From a virus, in the IMG/VR virus record IMGVR_UViG_3300036944_000521, positions 1 through 54,428 of that record: a stretch of DNA of 54,428 nt. The stretch is one strand, 5' to 3'. Positions within the stretch are counted from its first letter, which is position 1. Every line of letters begins with the position of its first letter. Of this stretch, positions 1 through 8,001 are shown one piece after another. The notes under the pieces were generated by a model that searched no databases, was not told the origin of the DNA, and saw only the letters and a list, made by a program, of their open reading frames with translations. The position numbers and the translations under genes were made by a program.

Positions 1-317
1 CCATAATCAGCTACTGGTGAAAGGCTGCAACCTTCTTGGTATCGAGTATAAATTGCGTCAATCTGCGCAATCCAAACATCTGCCTTACCATTACAAGCTG
101 CAAGAGTAATAGCGTCTGACCCGTTGTTATTAGTTACAACGACGTTTGAGTAGCCGCGCTGAGCAAGCCGAATAGCCATAGTATCGGCAAACTTATCGTA
201 TCCACCGCCATCTACGCCCGCAGCAATGACTATAGGCGAAGTTTTATCTTGAGCTGACGCAATCCCAGCTACTAGGACTAGAGCAGCGGAGACAATCATA
301 TTTTTGAAGTTAAACAT
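1..317 (-). CDS. TAXI-family TRAP solute-binding protein (partial)
   Basis: N-terminal 105 residues; the gene runs off the left edge. It opens with a signal peptide: a hydrophobic run ending in AGIASA, then Q. The mature part has an IAAG-VDGGGYDKFA stretch and a TNNNGSDAI motif, which resemble the start of TAXI-type periplasmic binding proteins of TRAP transporters. Those proteins bind dicarboxylates or amino acids in the periplasm. The start ATG has an AAGGAA Shine-Dalgarno and follows a TTGCAT promoter, so the gene heads its own transcript. No transporter membrane subunits are visible here; it could work with a host permease or have another periplasmic role. Confidence 0.7.
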   Translation of the reverse strand, partial: MFNFKNMIVSAALVLVAGIASAQDKTSPIVIAAGVDGGGYDKFADTMAIRLAQRGYSNVVVTNNNGSDAITLAACNGKADVWIAQIDAIYTRYQEGCSLSPVADY

Positions 318-347
318 TTAATTTCCTTGTTTGTGTTTCTATAATTA

Positions 348-377
348 ACAATAGCATTATAAACAGCAACTATGCAA
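348..377 (-). promoter_or_regulatory. sigma70-type promoter
   Basis: Minus-strand -35 TTGCAT, then a 17-18 nt spacer and a CTATTG/TATTGT -10. It lies just upstream of the binding-protein gene and fits the consensus shared by the other promoters in this window. Confidence 0.6.
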
Positions 378-404
378 GACGTAATTAACTATCTGTTAGT
401 AGTA

Positions 405-959
405 TTACTTCTTGAGAATTTGGTTAGTTGCTCGTTTACCCACCCTATCAAACGCATCACCTAGTAAAGCGTATACTGCGTTGTAGAAGTACTTAATTGG
501 TTTGCGAGCTAGCTCCCAGCCTAATGAGAAAGGCCAAGTTAATATCCAAGTAGCAAATCGCTTACTATGTTTGCTCGCTTTAAAGTCATAGTAATTACTA
601 GAAAAGAATTCATCTTTTGGTGAGAGTATTGTAGGATACTTAACTAAGAATGACTCATAAGCAGATTCGATTTTACTAGCATGTTCCCGAATAAACTCTG
701 GCCAACGCCATAGTAGGGTATAAGTAGCACCTGCAATAGTGTATAGGGCTAGATATAGTATTAGGTTGAGTGGGTTAGCTACGATATACTCCCAAACAGG
801 AATATCAAAAAACCACTGCATACTTACTAAACCTATAATAAAGGTAGCCGTACCAATAGCAAAGTTCTCAATTTCCGAAGCAAAAATACCTGTTGCTATA
901 AAAAAGCAGGCAAACACTATAAACCAAAATTCAAATATAATCATCGCATCTTTCTCCAT
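405..959 (-). CDS. predicted three-TM membrane protein
   Basis: 184 residues, family not recognised. There are three hydrophobic helices in the first 85 residues (about 7-27, 32-50 and 62-82), then a soluble, charged C-terminal half. The likely location is the inner membrane of the infected cell. The start overlaps the end of the upstream gene by 19 bases, so it is part of the long 5.6-0.4 kb operon. Confidence 0.65.
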   Translation of the reverse strand: MEKDAMIIFEFWFIVFACFFIATGIFASEIENFAIGTATFIIGLVSMQWFFDIPVWEYIVANPLNLILYLALYTIAGATYTLLWRWPEFIREHASKIESAYESFLVKYPTILSPKDEFFSSNYYDFKASKHSKRFATWILTWPFSLGWELARKPIKYFYNAVYALLGDAFDRVGKRATNQILKK

Positions 960-1216
960 GTAGCTAGTTTAACTACATCTTCATAGGTTGTTTGTTCTTT
1001 TTCAATGGCTTTATCTAGGTAGATCTCAAGTGTACGAATTACAAAAGTTGTGCAGTCTGATCCAAAAATAGCCGAGTCAATAGTCTTTAAAAGCTGTAGC
1101 GCCGTGGGATTGTCGTCCCACTCACGAATAGTACTCATTGTAGGCGCTCCTATCTGTGTTTCTGGAGCTCGTAAAAAGTGTTCTTTAATCATTCCGTAGT
1201 CTCGACAATAATTCAT
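941..1216 (-). CDS. hypothetical protein
   Basis: 91 residues, soluble, no recognised motif. The assigned ATG has GAGGA upstream. An internal ATG at about codon 27 (MSTIRE) is an alternative start. The stop overlaps the next gene. Confidence 0.6.
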   Translation of the reverse strand: MNYCRDYGMIKEHFLRAPETQIGAPTMSTIREWDDNPTALQLLKTIDSAIFGSDCTTFVIRTLEIYLDKAIEKEQTTYEDVVKLATWRKMR

Positions 1217-1218
1217 AC

Positions 1219-1332
1219 TTACTCATCCTCATCTTCTCCCAAGAAACGATTTACTCCTTGCTCTGTAGCACGGCCAATAGATAGAGCGACACATAAAATT
1301 ATAACTAGAACCATTATACCAATAGCGATCAT
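1219..1332 (-). CDS. small single-TM protein
   Basis: 37 residues: one hydrophobic helix at about residues 2-20, then a polar tail ending in an acidic EDEDE. It has a strong GGGAGG Shine-Dalgarno 4 nt before the ATG, and an ATGA overlap with the stop of the upstream gene. Function unknown. Confidence 0.65.
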   Translation of the reverse strand: MIAIGIMVLVIILCVALSIGRATEQGVNRFLGEDEDE

Positions 1333-1817
1333 ATAGCCTCCCTTAAAATCTTCTCATTAACGTAATATACTAGCTCGTCAAAAGTATGTACTAGCGGTAT
1401 ACCATAATGGTTACAGAATACTGCTACGTTACCATATCGCCAAAATTCTTTTGGGCAACACACAACTGTAGCATCTGGTTCTTGTAACCCATAGGCTCCT
1501 AGCTCCATAAGAGTAATAGGAGATTTGGTATTTGCATCAAAATAGTACACAGTTAGAGCTGAGCATTCTTGATTTACAAGTTCCCAAGTTACCTGCTCGT
1601 GGAACTGCGTTCCTGGTGTAGGGTCTTGAACCCAAGAACTATCCCAGTCGTCACGACGAGGATTCATTAGAATAACGTTATCTGGGTAGCCTCCAAGAGC
1701 TGTAGCTAAACGTTCTTGCCATTGCTCGGCTACACCCATTTCAATAGAGCCACCAAGAAAGATTCTATAATGCTCATAGTCTAGCGGTACTGGGTTAGGA
1801 GCTTTAATATGTTTCAT
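1329..1817 (-). CDS. nucleoside 2-deoxyribosyltransferase-like protein
   Basis: 162 residues. LGGSIEMG (about 21-28), NPRRDDWD (about 52-59) and SPITLMELG (about 99-107) match the nucleoside 2-deoxyribosyltransferase-like fold, with the Glu of MELG as likely nucleophile. Family members exchange bases between deoxynucleosides or hydrolyse nucleotides at the glycosidic bond. Nearby HAD nucleotidases and a deaminase suggest nucleotide-pool remodelling, but the same Rossmann-like fold also occurs in nucleotide-signal-cleaving enzymes. Confidence 0.75.
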   Translation of the reverse strand: MKHIKAPNPVPLDYEHYRIFLGGSIEMGVAEQWQERLATALGGYPDNVILMNPRRDDWDSSWVQDPTPGTQFHEQVTWELVNQECSALTVYYFDANTKSPITLMELGAYGLQEPDATVVCCPKEFWRYGNVAVFCNHYGIPLVHTFDELVYYVNEKILREAI

Positions 1818-1820
1818 TTA

Positions 1821-2009
1821 TTATTCCTTAGAATTACTAGCACTGGTTACTCCAGCACTCCACGCAGCCAGCATCATTGACTCTACAAAATCATAAATTT
1901 GTTCAGAGGTTTCTAACCCAACCACTGCGTCATAAATATTATCACAACGCATTAGCCCGTTAGGTTCGCGCTGTTCGAACCAACGTTCGAAAGGTTTATC
2001 GTTGATCAT
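1821..2009 (-). CDS. hypothetical protein
   Basis: 62 residues, acidic, no recognised motif. ATGA overlap with the stop of the upstream small gene indicates translational coupling. Confidence 0.55.
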   Translation of the reverse strand: MINDKPFERWFEQREPNGLMRCDNIYDAVVGLETSEQIYDFVESMMLAAWSAGVTSASNSKE

Positions 2010-2167
2010 AGCTGCCTAACTACTAGATAGTGGCTATCTGAAATTTGTATATCAGTAGTTTCTAAGACCTCAATAACTTTAATTAGTCGATCCATGCCAG
2101 ATCCGTTTTCCCAAACTTCAACTGCAACAGGGTTATCTTGGGATTCAATAGTAATAGTTTGTGTCAT
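2006..2167 (-). CDS. hypothetical small protein
   Basis: 53 residues beginning MTQTITIESQ. It sits in the coding gap between the ATPase and the 62-residue gene, with ATGA overlap downstream. Mixed beta/alpha character, no family recognised. Confidence 0.6.
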   Translation of the reverse strand: MTQTITIESQDNPVAVEVWENGSGMDRLIKVIEVLETTDIQISDSHYLVVRQL

Positions 2168-2170
2168 TAG

Positions 2171-2689
2171 TTATCCTTGGTAAATAGCTTCTAGAACATC
2201 GTCAATTGCTGTTGAACATTCATAGTAGTCAATTTGGTGCATTTCTAGCAGAAAACGTAATTCTTTATCAATAACAATAGCTTCTGCTTCGTTTTGATAC
2301 CTACCTTCACTCATATACCGATGCTCACGAGTTAACAGTATGTTGATTGAGTCACCCAGCGTGCGATGAAGAAAGAATAGCAGCTCATGGTAAGATTGAG
2401 GTAACTCAGCTGCATAACGTCTAGCATATACTGAATCTTTAATCAGAGGAGAGTCTGTAATCACAAAGTCTACTTTATCTCTCAGACGTGCTAGATTTCT
2501 ATATTGTTTCATAGATACGTATGGTTGGATCTCAAGAGTAGATTGACGGTTTTCCCACACAAGATCTTTAACAAACTCTGTTACAAGTTCTACAGACTTA
2601 CCCTGCTTTTTAAAACGAGCAAATACTTCGGCAGCTATGGTAGACTTACCGATTCCAGGCCCACCAAAGATGTTGATGTAGGTTGTCAT
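2171..2689 (-). CDS. P-loop ATPase/kinase (AAA_28, NadR-like)
   Basis: 172 residues. Walker A GGPGIGKST at 9-17, VTEFVKDLVW at about 36-45 and ITDSPL at about 76-81 match the phage P-loop ATPases related to the NadR kinase domain. The family phosphorylates small nucleosides or cofactors; here the substrate is unknown. It lies in an operon rich in nucleotide enzymes. Confidence 0.75.
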   Translation of the reverse strand: MTTYINIFGGPGIGKSTIAAEVFARFKKQGKSVELVTEFVKDLVWENRQSTLEIQPYVSMKQYRNLARLRDKVDFVITDSPLIKDSVYARRYAAELPQSYHELLFFLHRTLGDSINILLTREHRYMSEGRYQNEAEAIVIDKELRFLLEMHQIDYYECSTAIDDVLEAIYQG

Positions 2690-2859
2690 AGGATCTCGTC
2701 CAGCTCATTTTGAAGACGTTCAAGCTCTGCTTCAAGATGCTCACGTTTAAGTTGTTTCATATGTTCCTCATATGAAGGCAGCTTTTTATACTTTTGATGT
2801 AAGTATATGTATTCAGCAGCTTCGTCATAAGGTATTCCAAATAAAAGTGCTCCGTACAT
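2686..2859 (-). CDS. small coiled-coil protein
   Basis: 57 residues; the C-terminal half has heptad-like spacing of Leu and Glu (KQLKREHLEAELERLQNEL region), typical of a short coiled coil. Its stop overlaps the ATPase start (ATGA), and its start overlaps the stop of the HAD gene by one base. Confidence 0.6.
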   Translation of the reverse strand: MYGALLFGIPYDEAAEYIYLHQKYKKLPSYEEHMKQLKREHLEAELERLQNELDEIL

Positions 2860-3392
2860 TAGATTACTCCTAGAACTTTAAGTTGATTTATAGTTGATTC
2901 AGCAGAGGTGTGAAGTATAAACGTACCTCCTGCTTCTTCCCATAAGTGTTGGTACTTTGTAATATCATCTACAAGAATGTCGCCAGGCTGGCAAAAGTTG
3001 CGCTTATTACGAGATAAGCAAGTAACCATAGGAACTCCAGGAAAGTGCTTATCTCTCCAGCCAAACTTTTGATGTTCTGCCCAGTTACCAAACGGACAGC
3101 CAGTTAGAATAACAGGACGTAGCTGTGCAACAGCTACATATAGCTCTATAGCATCTGGCATTAGTGGTAGAGTACCAAAGAAGTTCAGATCCTGTCTAAT
3201 TGCTTTCCAGAACTCTTTAGCTCCTAGAGTATCTTCATACTCTTTAGCAGTGGTTTCAAACTTCTCCTCAAACCCTGCATCAAAATCTGCAAGCACCCCA
3301 TCACAGTCTAGGTACAGCCTAAAATTATCAGGTCTACACATACACGAAGGGTTTTCTCCGCAAGCACAAGTTTCATCTGCCCATTTAGCCAT
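2859..3392 (-). CDS. HAD-family 5'(3')-deoxyribonucleotidase-like phosphatase
   Basis: 177 residues. LDCDGVLADFD at 28-38 supplies the nucleophile and acid/base aspartates, LTGCP is HAD motif II and ILVDD (about 137-141) motif IV. Length and motifs fit NT5C-type nucleotidases that dephosphorylate deoxynucleoside monophosphates. An unusual Cys-rich N-terminal extension (CACGENPSCMC) may bind a metal. Confidence 0.75.
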   Translation of the reverse strand: MAKWADETCACGENPSCMCRPDNFRLYLDCDGVLADFDAGFEEKFETTAKEYEDTLGAKEFWKAIRQDLNFFGTLPLMPDAIELYVAVAQLRPVILTGCPFGNWAEHQKFGWRDKHFPGVPMVTCLSRNKRNFCQPGDILVDDITKYQHLWEEAGGTFILHTSAESTINQLKVLGVI

Positions 3393-3393
3393 A

Positions 3394-3555
3394 TTAAGTC
3401 TCCTTTACCGAAGCTACATATAGAGCTGGGTGATTTTCTGCACAAAGACGCCGTGCTTCATATAGAGCAGTTAAGTATCCATCTGCTCTAATAGTAAGTG
3501 CTGCTGTCCCCACAAAAGTCTTCTTATCTGATAAGTATGCTGTATAGTTTTTCAT
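3394..3555 (-). CDS. hypothetical small protein
   Basis: 53 residues starting MKNYTAYLSDKK. The stop overlaps nothing; the start overlaps the upstream coiled-coil gene by 4 bases. No family recognised. Confidence 0.6.
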   Translation of the reverse strand: MKNYTAYLSDKKTFVGTAALTIRADGYLTALYEARRLCAENHPALYVASVKET

Positions 3556-3929
3556 TCAGGCACCTTAATCAGCATACGAAACCCATTAACAATAGCATTA
3601 TGACTATCTGCTGAGCACCACAGAGTCCACTCGCCAATACTATTGTCATGCTTAAAATATCCAATAATAGTAACTAACTCATCGTTCTTATAAACACGCT
3701 CTACGCTAAAGGCCCGCATAGCGCGTAGATCTACCATAGGAGCGCATTTATAGACGGCTTCCTGCTTAGCAGTAAGTATATCTTCTCTAGCGTTCTTCGC
3801 TTCTGTCTGAGCAGTGCTGATAATACTATCAAGCACAGTCTTACGATGTTCTAAGTCACGAACGTGCTGTTCTAGTTTAGAAATATCGTCTTTAAGTTCT
3901 TGTTTACGATGCTTAAGATATGAAAGCAC
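3552..3929 (-). CDS. coiled-coil protein
   Basis: 125 residues. Residues 5-55 form a likely coiled coil (KLEQHVRDLEHRK and similar), followed by a compact C-terminal domain containing WTLWCSADSH. Overlaps the NADAR gene by 17 bases. Confidence 0.6.
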   Translation of the reverse strand: MLSYLKHRKQELKDDISKLEQHVRDLEHRKTVLDSIISTAQTEAKNAREDILTAKQEAVYKCAPMVDLRAMRAFSVERVYKNDELVTIIGYFKHDNSIGEWTLWCSADSHNAIVNGFRMLIKVPE

Positions 3930-4335
3930 TTCTAATCTCCATTAAAATTTTACCAAGGTTATTTTGTCCAGTTCCTACAGGAGATTGACCCCAGAAGGTA
4001 TCGCCCCAATAATTACCTTCTACTAGCTCCTCACTACCTGTATCAAGTAGCGCGTCTCGCAGATAATCATCAGAGCTAAACTTAATTATTACAATATCTC
4101 GCATAATGTTTACACGTATATCGTCCCAGCCGTCTCGTAAGATGAGTCGTCTACCATACTGTTTAGCTTTTCCAGGAGTAAGAATAGTAGCTATATATTC
4201 TCTATCTCTAGTATCGTCTGACTTTGCAGCTACAAAAGCGTGCTCACTAGACGGATACGTTATTCCTTCGTAGGTAATGATACAAGGATAAAAGTTAGAT
4301 AGAAAATAGTACTTACCAGTAAAACTAGAAATCAT
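3913..4335 (-). CDS. NADAR/YbiA-like N-glycosidase
   Basis: 140 residues, the full length of the NADAR (DUF1768) fold. FLSNFYPC (12-19), YPSSEHAF (27-34), LLDTGSEELVEGN and YWGDTFWG with NNLGKILM are family hallmarks. Members cleave N-glycosidic bonds of riboflavin intermediates. Some are known to remove ADP-ribose from guanine and so reverse DarT1-type DNA modification. A macrodomain protein at 23 kb is a second ADP-ribose-handling gene in this window. Confidence 0.88.
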   Translation of the reverse strand: MISSFTGKYYFLSNFYPCIITYEGITYPSSEHAFVAAKSDDTRDREYIATILTPGKAKQYGRRLILRDGWDDIRVNIMRDIVIIKFSSDDYLRDALLDTGSEELVEGNYWGDTFWGQSPVGTGQNNLGKILMEIRSAFIS

Positions 4336-4904
4336 TGCAGTTGCTTAATCTTTTCTTTCAGAGCAATCAGCCCTTCACGAGTTACAGGCTTACAAAGGTC
4401 AGCTTTGATCTGATTTACAATACTAGGATGTAGATCCCAATAAGCAATCTCTTCAAGAAGCTGAATGATATATGTAGGAAAACGAGTCTTAACTACCTGA
4501 CCTGGATTACCCACTACAATACTAAATGGTGGTACATCTTTAGCTACAACAGCACGAGAACCAATTACGGACCCGTTACCAATCGTAACTCCAGATAGAA
4601 TTGTTGCTCCAATGCCAATCCAAACATCATTCTCAATAACAATATCACCTTTAGTAGAAGGAGAGCCTGAGAATTGCTCTGCGCCAAAAACTTCTTGACC
4701 CCAATGACCGAACGGATACATACTAGCCCAGTCTGTGCGATGATTGCCTCCTAGCAGCATATGTACCTCAGCAGAGATAGAACAATACTTACCTATGAAA
4801 GCACGACTTCCTTCACCCCAAGCATGATACGTTACACTATCATGGCCATAGGTATATTCTCCTACGGTCACAGTAGTTCCTCTAACTTCGTATATGCGCG
4901 TCAT
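4332..4904 (-). CDS. left-handed beta-helix O-acyltransferase (XAT/CatB-like)
   Basis: 190 residues. Hexapeptide repeats (IVIEN-DVWIG-IGATI-LSGVTI-GNGSVIG) run from about 85 to 125, and a GGNHRTDW loop matches the xenobiotic or streptogramin acetyltransferase family. These trimers transfer acetyl groups from acetyl-CoA to small molecules or sugars. In a phage a sugar or nucleoside acceptor is plausible. ATGA overlap with the NADAR gene. Confidence 0.8.
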   Translation of the reverse strand: MTRIYEVRGTTVTVGEYTYGHDSVTYHAWGEGSRAFIGKYCSISAEVHMLLGGNHRTDWASMYPFGHWGQEVFGAEQFSGSPSTKGDIVIENDVWIGIGATILSGVTIGNGSVIGSRAVVAKDVPPFSIVVGNPGQVVKTRFPTYIIQLLEEIAYWDLHPSIVNQIKADLCKPVTREGLIALKEKIKQLQ

Positions 4905-5569
4905 GCAGCAAACTCCAGATTTCCTAGGTCAAAGTCAATATAGTCTAGTTCTCCAATACACTGAAAATGCGTATTGCCTAGTTTCATATGAGTAGTGTGA
5001 TGCCAATGCCCAAAGAACCAGTATTCTGGTTGATGCAAGCGCCACATACGTTGCAGAGCTGAGGCAGTACGATTAGGGTACTCCGTACCTTTTACTAGCC
5101 CAGTACGGAAGAACATTTCGTGCGACGCAGCAGCAGGACAATCATGAGTAATCATCACGCGAGGCTTTACTGCTGCGTACAGGTCTAGAAATACGTCAAA
5201 CTGATTAGCAGTACATTCTTCGCCTTCCCACCAATCTACGTCTTTAGTACGTTTATGCCAGCCAGGAGGTGCGTCAGGATTATCAATGCTCCAAGCTCCT
5301 CCTAGAAACATAGTATGACCTTCTACACGACCATCAGGAATATGTCCGTGCATAGTTTTACATAGCTCAGGATTATCGTGATTACCGCGAATAAACCGGT
5401 GCGTACCATCATTGTGAAGCGCGTCTACAGAAGTGTACCAGTAGGGACTCTGACCGAACCCAATCCCAAAATCTCCGATTTGAATTGTTGGACCATCAAA
5501 GTTTCCAATAGAATAGTTGCGATAGTCATTGAACATTCCGTGAATATCACCAATGAGTCTGGTATACAT
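4901..5569 (-). CDS. calcineurin-like metallophosphoesterase
   Basis: 222 residues with the complete metal-binding set: GDIHG near the N-terminus, GDFG, GNHD (about 62-65), a mid-protein H and GHWHH (about 188-192). It hydrolyses phosphoesters with two metals; the substrate cannot be told. First gene of the operon below the 5.6 kb terminator/promoter module. Confidence 0.8.
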   Translation of the reverse strand: MYTRLIGDIHGMFNDYRNYSIGNFDGPTIQIGDFGIGFGQSPYWYTSVDALHNDGTHRFIRGNHDNPELCKTMHGHIPDGRVEGHTMFLGGAWSIDNPDAPPGWHKRTKDVDWWEGEECTANQFDVFLDLYAAVKPRVMITHDCPAAASHEMFFRTGLVKGTEYPNRTASALQRMWRLHQPEYWFFGHWHHTTHMKLGNTHFQCIGELDYIDFDLGNLEFAA

Positions 5570-5592
5570 AGTTTATCTCCTTATTACTATAT

Positions 5593-5621
5593 ATAGTAAC
5601 ATAAAAAAGGGAGACTAGCAA
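5593..5621 (-). promoter_or_regulatory. promoter nested in a terminator
   Basis: -35 TTGCTA and -10 TACTAT with a 17-nt spacer on the minus strand. The -35 lies in the loop and descending arm of the terminator at 5603-5633, so one short segment both ends the upstream transcript and starts the next. Confidence 0.65.
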
Positions 5622-5633
5622 GGCTAATCTCCC
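5603..5633 (-). terminator. rho-independent terminator
   Basis: Minus-strand GGGAGA ... TCTCCC stem followed by six T. It ends the operon whose last gene stops at 5658. Confidence 0.75.
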
Positions 5634-5657
5634 GGTAAGTAGTGCTATGGGTGCAGA

Positions 5658-5828
5658 TTATTGGTCGAAGTAGTCGCCGTTTACCTGATCAGTAATATCT
5701 AGTTCATCCATTAGTTCGTACTGAATTACTGATACAACACGACCAAAACTAGGAATAATTTCAGCTGCATCGTCAGTCCAGTAAATATCACCAGACTTAT
5801 CTACGACTTTAAATACTCGTTCACTCAT
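5658..5828 (-). CDS. hypothetical small protein
   Basis: 56 residues from ATG at 5828 (MSERVFKVVDKSG). A longer in-frame upstream start exists but would lie inside the upstream gene. Starts 8 bases before the end of the upstream gene. No family recognised. Confidence 0.6.
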   Translation of the reverse strand: MSERVFKVVDKSGDIYWTDDAAEIIPSFGRVVSVIQYELMDELDITDQVNGDYFDQ

Positions 5829-5988
5829 CTTCAGGATCTTCCTCCAGAGGGATAGCCCAAGCACTTAGACGCTCCATAGCCCACTCCCAAGCTTCGGCTT
5901 CGGCTTCTTCTAGTGATTCAGCTTCAATAATATCAGACTGCTCGTCTCCGGCAAGACCAAAGCTGCAACCAATATGATACTTAGTCAT
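5821..5988 (-). CDS. hypothetical acidic protein
   Basis: 55 residues from the ATG at 5988, chosen because an AGGAG lies 7 nt upstream. Strongly acidic C-terminal half (ESLEEAEAEAWEWAMERL). No family recognised. Confidence 0.6.
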   Translation of the reverse strand: MTKYHIGCSFGLAGDEQSDIIEAESLEEAEAEAWEWAMERLSAWAIPLEEDPEDE

Positions 5989-6595
5989 GATTATACTCCT
6001 GTGTTTCAATTCCGTTAGTGGTGATACGAACAGTAATGTGGTCTCCAAATAGCTGTTCTTTGATGCTGTCGTCGATTGCACAGATCATTTCTAACAAAGC
6101 GTCAGTATCTTCTACAAAACCTTGTGGGTATGTGTTATACTCTGCAACTTTAGCTAGTAGATCTTGTTCAGATATGAAGTAAGGTACACAGTTTTCTCGC
6201 TTATTCCACTTACTAAAATAATTACCGCCATAATCAGCTTGAATTTTATCTTTATAAGCTTCTGGATCTACATTAAACTCTGCCCATTTAGCTAGAGCAC
6301 TTTCGTACTCTGCAATGTCATTGCAGTATAAGCTACCTTCATCGTATTTTTCTTCAGCATCGTCAGAGTATAGAACAACATTAGGTTCATGTGAGTAGAA
6401 CTCGCAAGTCTCTCCATCATTAAACCAAGGAGTATACTGGTGCCAAAAGATTTGCTCTACAATGCTACCATGTTTTTCAAAGTACGATTTAGTGGTTTCA
6501 CGTAGAATTTCGCTTGCTGTAGTTTTAGCCTCTGCACGAAGTACGTCGATTTTAGCCATAAGATTGTTATAAGCTGTTAGAAGGTCCGATTTCAT
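5981..6595 (-). CDS. hypothetical protein
   Basis: 204 residues from the ATG at 6595, which overlaps the upstream stop in TAATG with a GGAG nearby. Acidic, Tyr/Trp-rich middle, no recognised domain. Confidence 0.65.
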   Translation of the reverse strand: MKSDLLTAYNNLMAKIDVLRAEAKTTASEILRETTKSYFEKHGSIVEQIFWHQYTPWFNDGETCEFYSHEPNVVLYSDDAEEKYDEGSLYCNDIAEYESALAKWAEFNVDPEAYKDKIQADYGGNYFSKWNKRENCVPYFISEQDLLAKVAEYNTYPQGFVEDTDALLEMICAIDDSIKEQLFGDHITVRITTNGIETQEYNHD

Positions 6596-6957
6596 TAGTC
6601 TGTCTCCATTCCCTGATGTTTTACCCAAGCTGATTGTCCTTTACCTACCATCCACGCTTTTTGTGGTAGGTCTGCTAGCCAGTCGTCAATAGTTGGAATT
6701 TTGCCACAGCAATCTTCCTTAACATGATCTTCTGCAATATCTCGGACTGATATATTTCTTCCGTCTGAATTACAGATTACCACACCAAATAACTGTTCTG
6801 CAAGAAAAATTCCAAACGAGTTGTGTAGGATTGCTCGATGATAGAAATCTGCGCTGGCAGCTTTGGTGCTATCAAACCAGTTATGAATCGGTAGGTAGTC
6901 TTCTACAGTTCCACCATAACGCTTGACACTGTTCTTTGCATGAATATAAGGTTTCAC
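6595..6957 (-). CDS. conserved hypothetical (DUF6915-like)
   Basis: 120 residues. HAKNSVKRYGGTVEDYLPIH, FLAEQLFG, DIAEDHVKEDC and IPTIDDWL resemble a small family of phage and bacterial proteins (possibly DUF6915) of unknown role. His/Asp/Cys conservation hints at metal binding. 4-base overlap with the upstream HAD gene. Confidence 0.6.
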   Translation of the reverse strand: MKPYIHAKNSVKRYGGTVEDYLPIHNWFDSTKAASADFYHRAILHNSFGIFLAEQLFGVVICNSDGRNISVRDIAEDHVKEDCCGKIPTIDDWLADLPQKAWMVGKGQSAWVKHQGMETD

Positions 6958-7532
6958 CCTACGATCCTCTGATAAATTTCAGCCCAATTGTTTACACGCC
7001 TATCCCCCGCAGACACGAGCTGGTTATAGCTTTGGTTGACTAGCAGTGAGTTAAGCCCTAAATCAATACCTAGTTGGAAGTTTGTTGGGTGATCTTCAAT
7101 CCACCAGCAATTACTATCTTTATATTGTTTAAGGATAGTAGATTTAGAAATGCTATGATGCAAGCAGGTAATATCAAAAAACATACTACGACCAAAGATG
7201 CGATGTAGGTTTTCAACACGACTCTCAACTACCAGTGGATCGCTACCAATAGAAGTAATTACATGAAATACATACCCATGATGCTCGTGCAGCTTACGCA
7301 TATAACGAATAGCATCACGATAAGGGGGTAGGTTACGAATATACACAGTTTCATTAAACATGGTGCATAAACGATCGCCCTCCTCATGGTCAATGCCATA
7401 GGCTTGAGCAGTTGTATAGGCGCTGTAGTTTGTTTTCTTATAGCCATGTTTAGCCATCCAAATATCAAACATCCATTCCCAGTGAAGAATTACTCCATCA
7501 CAATCAGCAAGAATTAGTTTATCATTTAGCAT
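6954..7532 (-). CDS. HAD-superfamily phosphatase
   Basis: Start set at 7532 (MLNDK), preceded by GGAG at 8 nt; about 192 residues. LILADCDGVILHWE near the N-terminus is HAD motif I, VITSIGSDP motif II and CWWIEDHP motif IV. A nucleotide or sugar-phosphate monophosphatase is likely. Second of three HAD proteins within 6 kb. Confidence 0.75.
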   Translation of the reverse strand: MLNDKLILADCDGVILHWEWMFDIWMAKHGYKKTNYSAYTTAQAYGIDHEEGDRLCTMFNETVYIRNLPPYRDAIRYMRKLHEHHGYVFHVITSIGSDPLVVESRVENLHRIFGRSMFFDITCLHHSISKSTILKQYKDSNCWWIEDHPTNFQLGIDLGLNSLLVNQSYNQLVSAGDRRVNNWAEIYQRIVG

Positions 7533-8001
7533 TAGGGTGCTCCAAAATCTCATCTAGGGAAATAGGCGTATAGTTACAAGAATCTACCCCAACGTTAAAA
7601 CGACGAGGGGCTGATACTAGATCAGGCTTGTGCGTATGACAGTGAGTATGAATTGCTCCACGGAAGTACCCATTCCATTCTTCGATTGGGTAGTGACACA
7701 TTACAACTGTTCGTTTATTAGCTTTATATTCAAGAATATGCTGACCCCAAATAACGGGGTCGTGATTACCTTGAATTAAGGTGATCTTACCATTAAGACG
7801 CTTAAGAATCTCTACATTATCTTGGCGACCTTTAAAAGCAAAATCTCCGTGATGATATACTAGATCATCTTTGCCTACAGTCTTATTCCAGCGTTCTGTT
7901 AGCTGCTCGTCCATATCTTCTACGCTAGAGAAGGGGCGGTTACACAGCTTTATGATGTTAGCATGGCCGAAGTGTGTACAGCCGGTAAAAAAGATTTTCA
8001 T
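7522..8001 (-). CDS. calcineurin-like metallophosphoesterase
   Basis: 159 residues: TGCTHFGHANI (metal site I), HGDFA, GNHDP, MCHYPI and THCHTHKP. Compact single-domain phosphoesterase of the kind common in phages; related in fold but not close in sequence to the 4.9 kb gene. Confidence 0.8.
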   Translation of the reverse strand: MKIFFTGCTHFGHANIIKLCNRPFSSVEDMDEQLTERWNKTVGKDDLVYHHGDFAFKGRQDNVEILKRLNGKITLIQGNHDPVIWGQHILEYKANKRTVVMCHYPIEEWNGYFRGAIHTHCHTHKPDLVSAPRRFNVGVDSCNYTPISLDEILEHPNAK

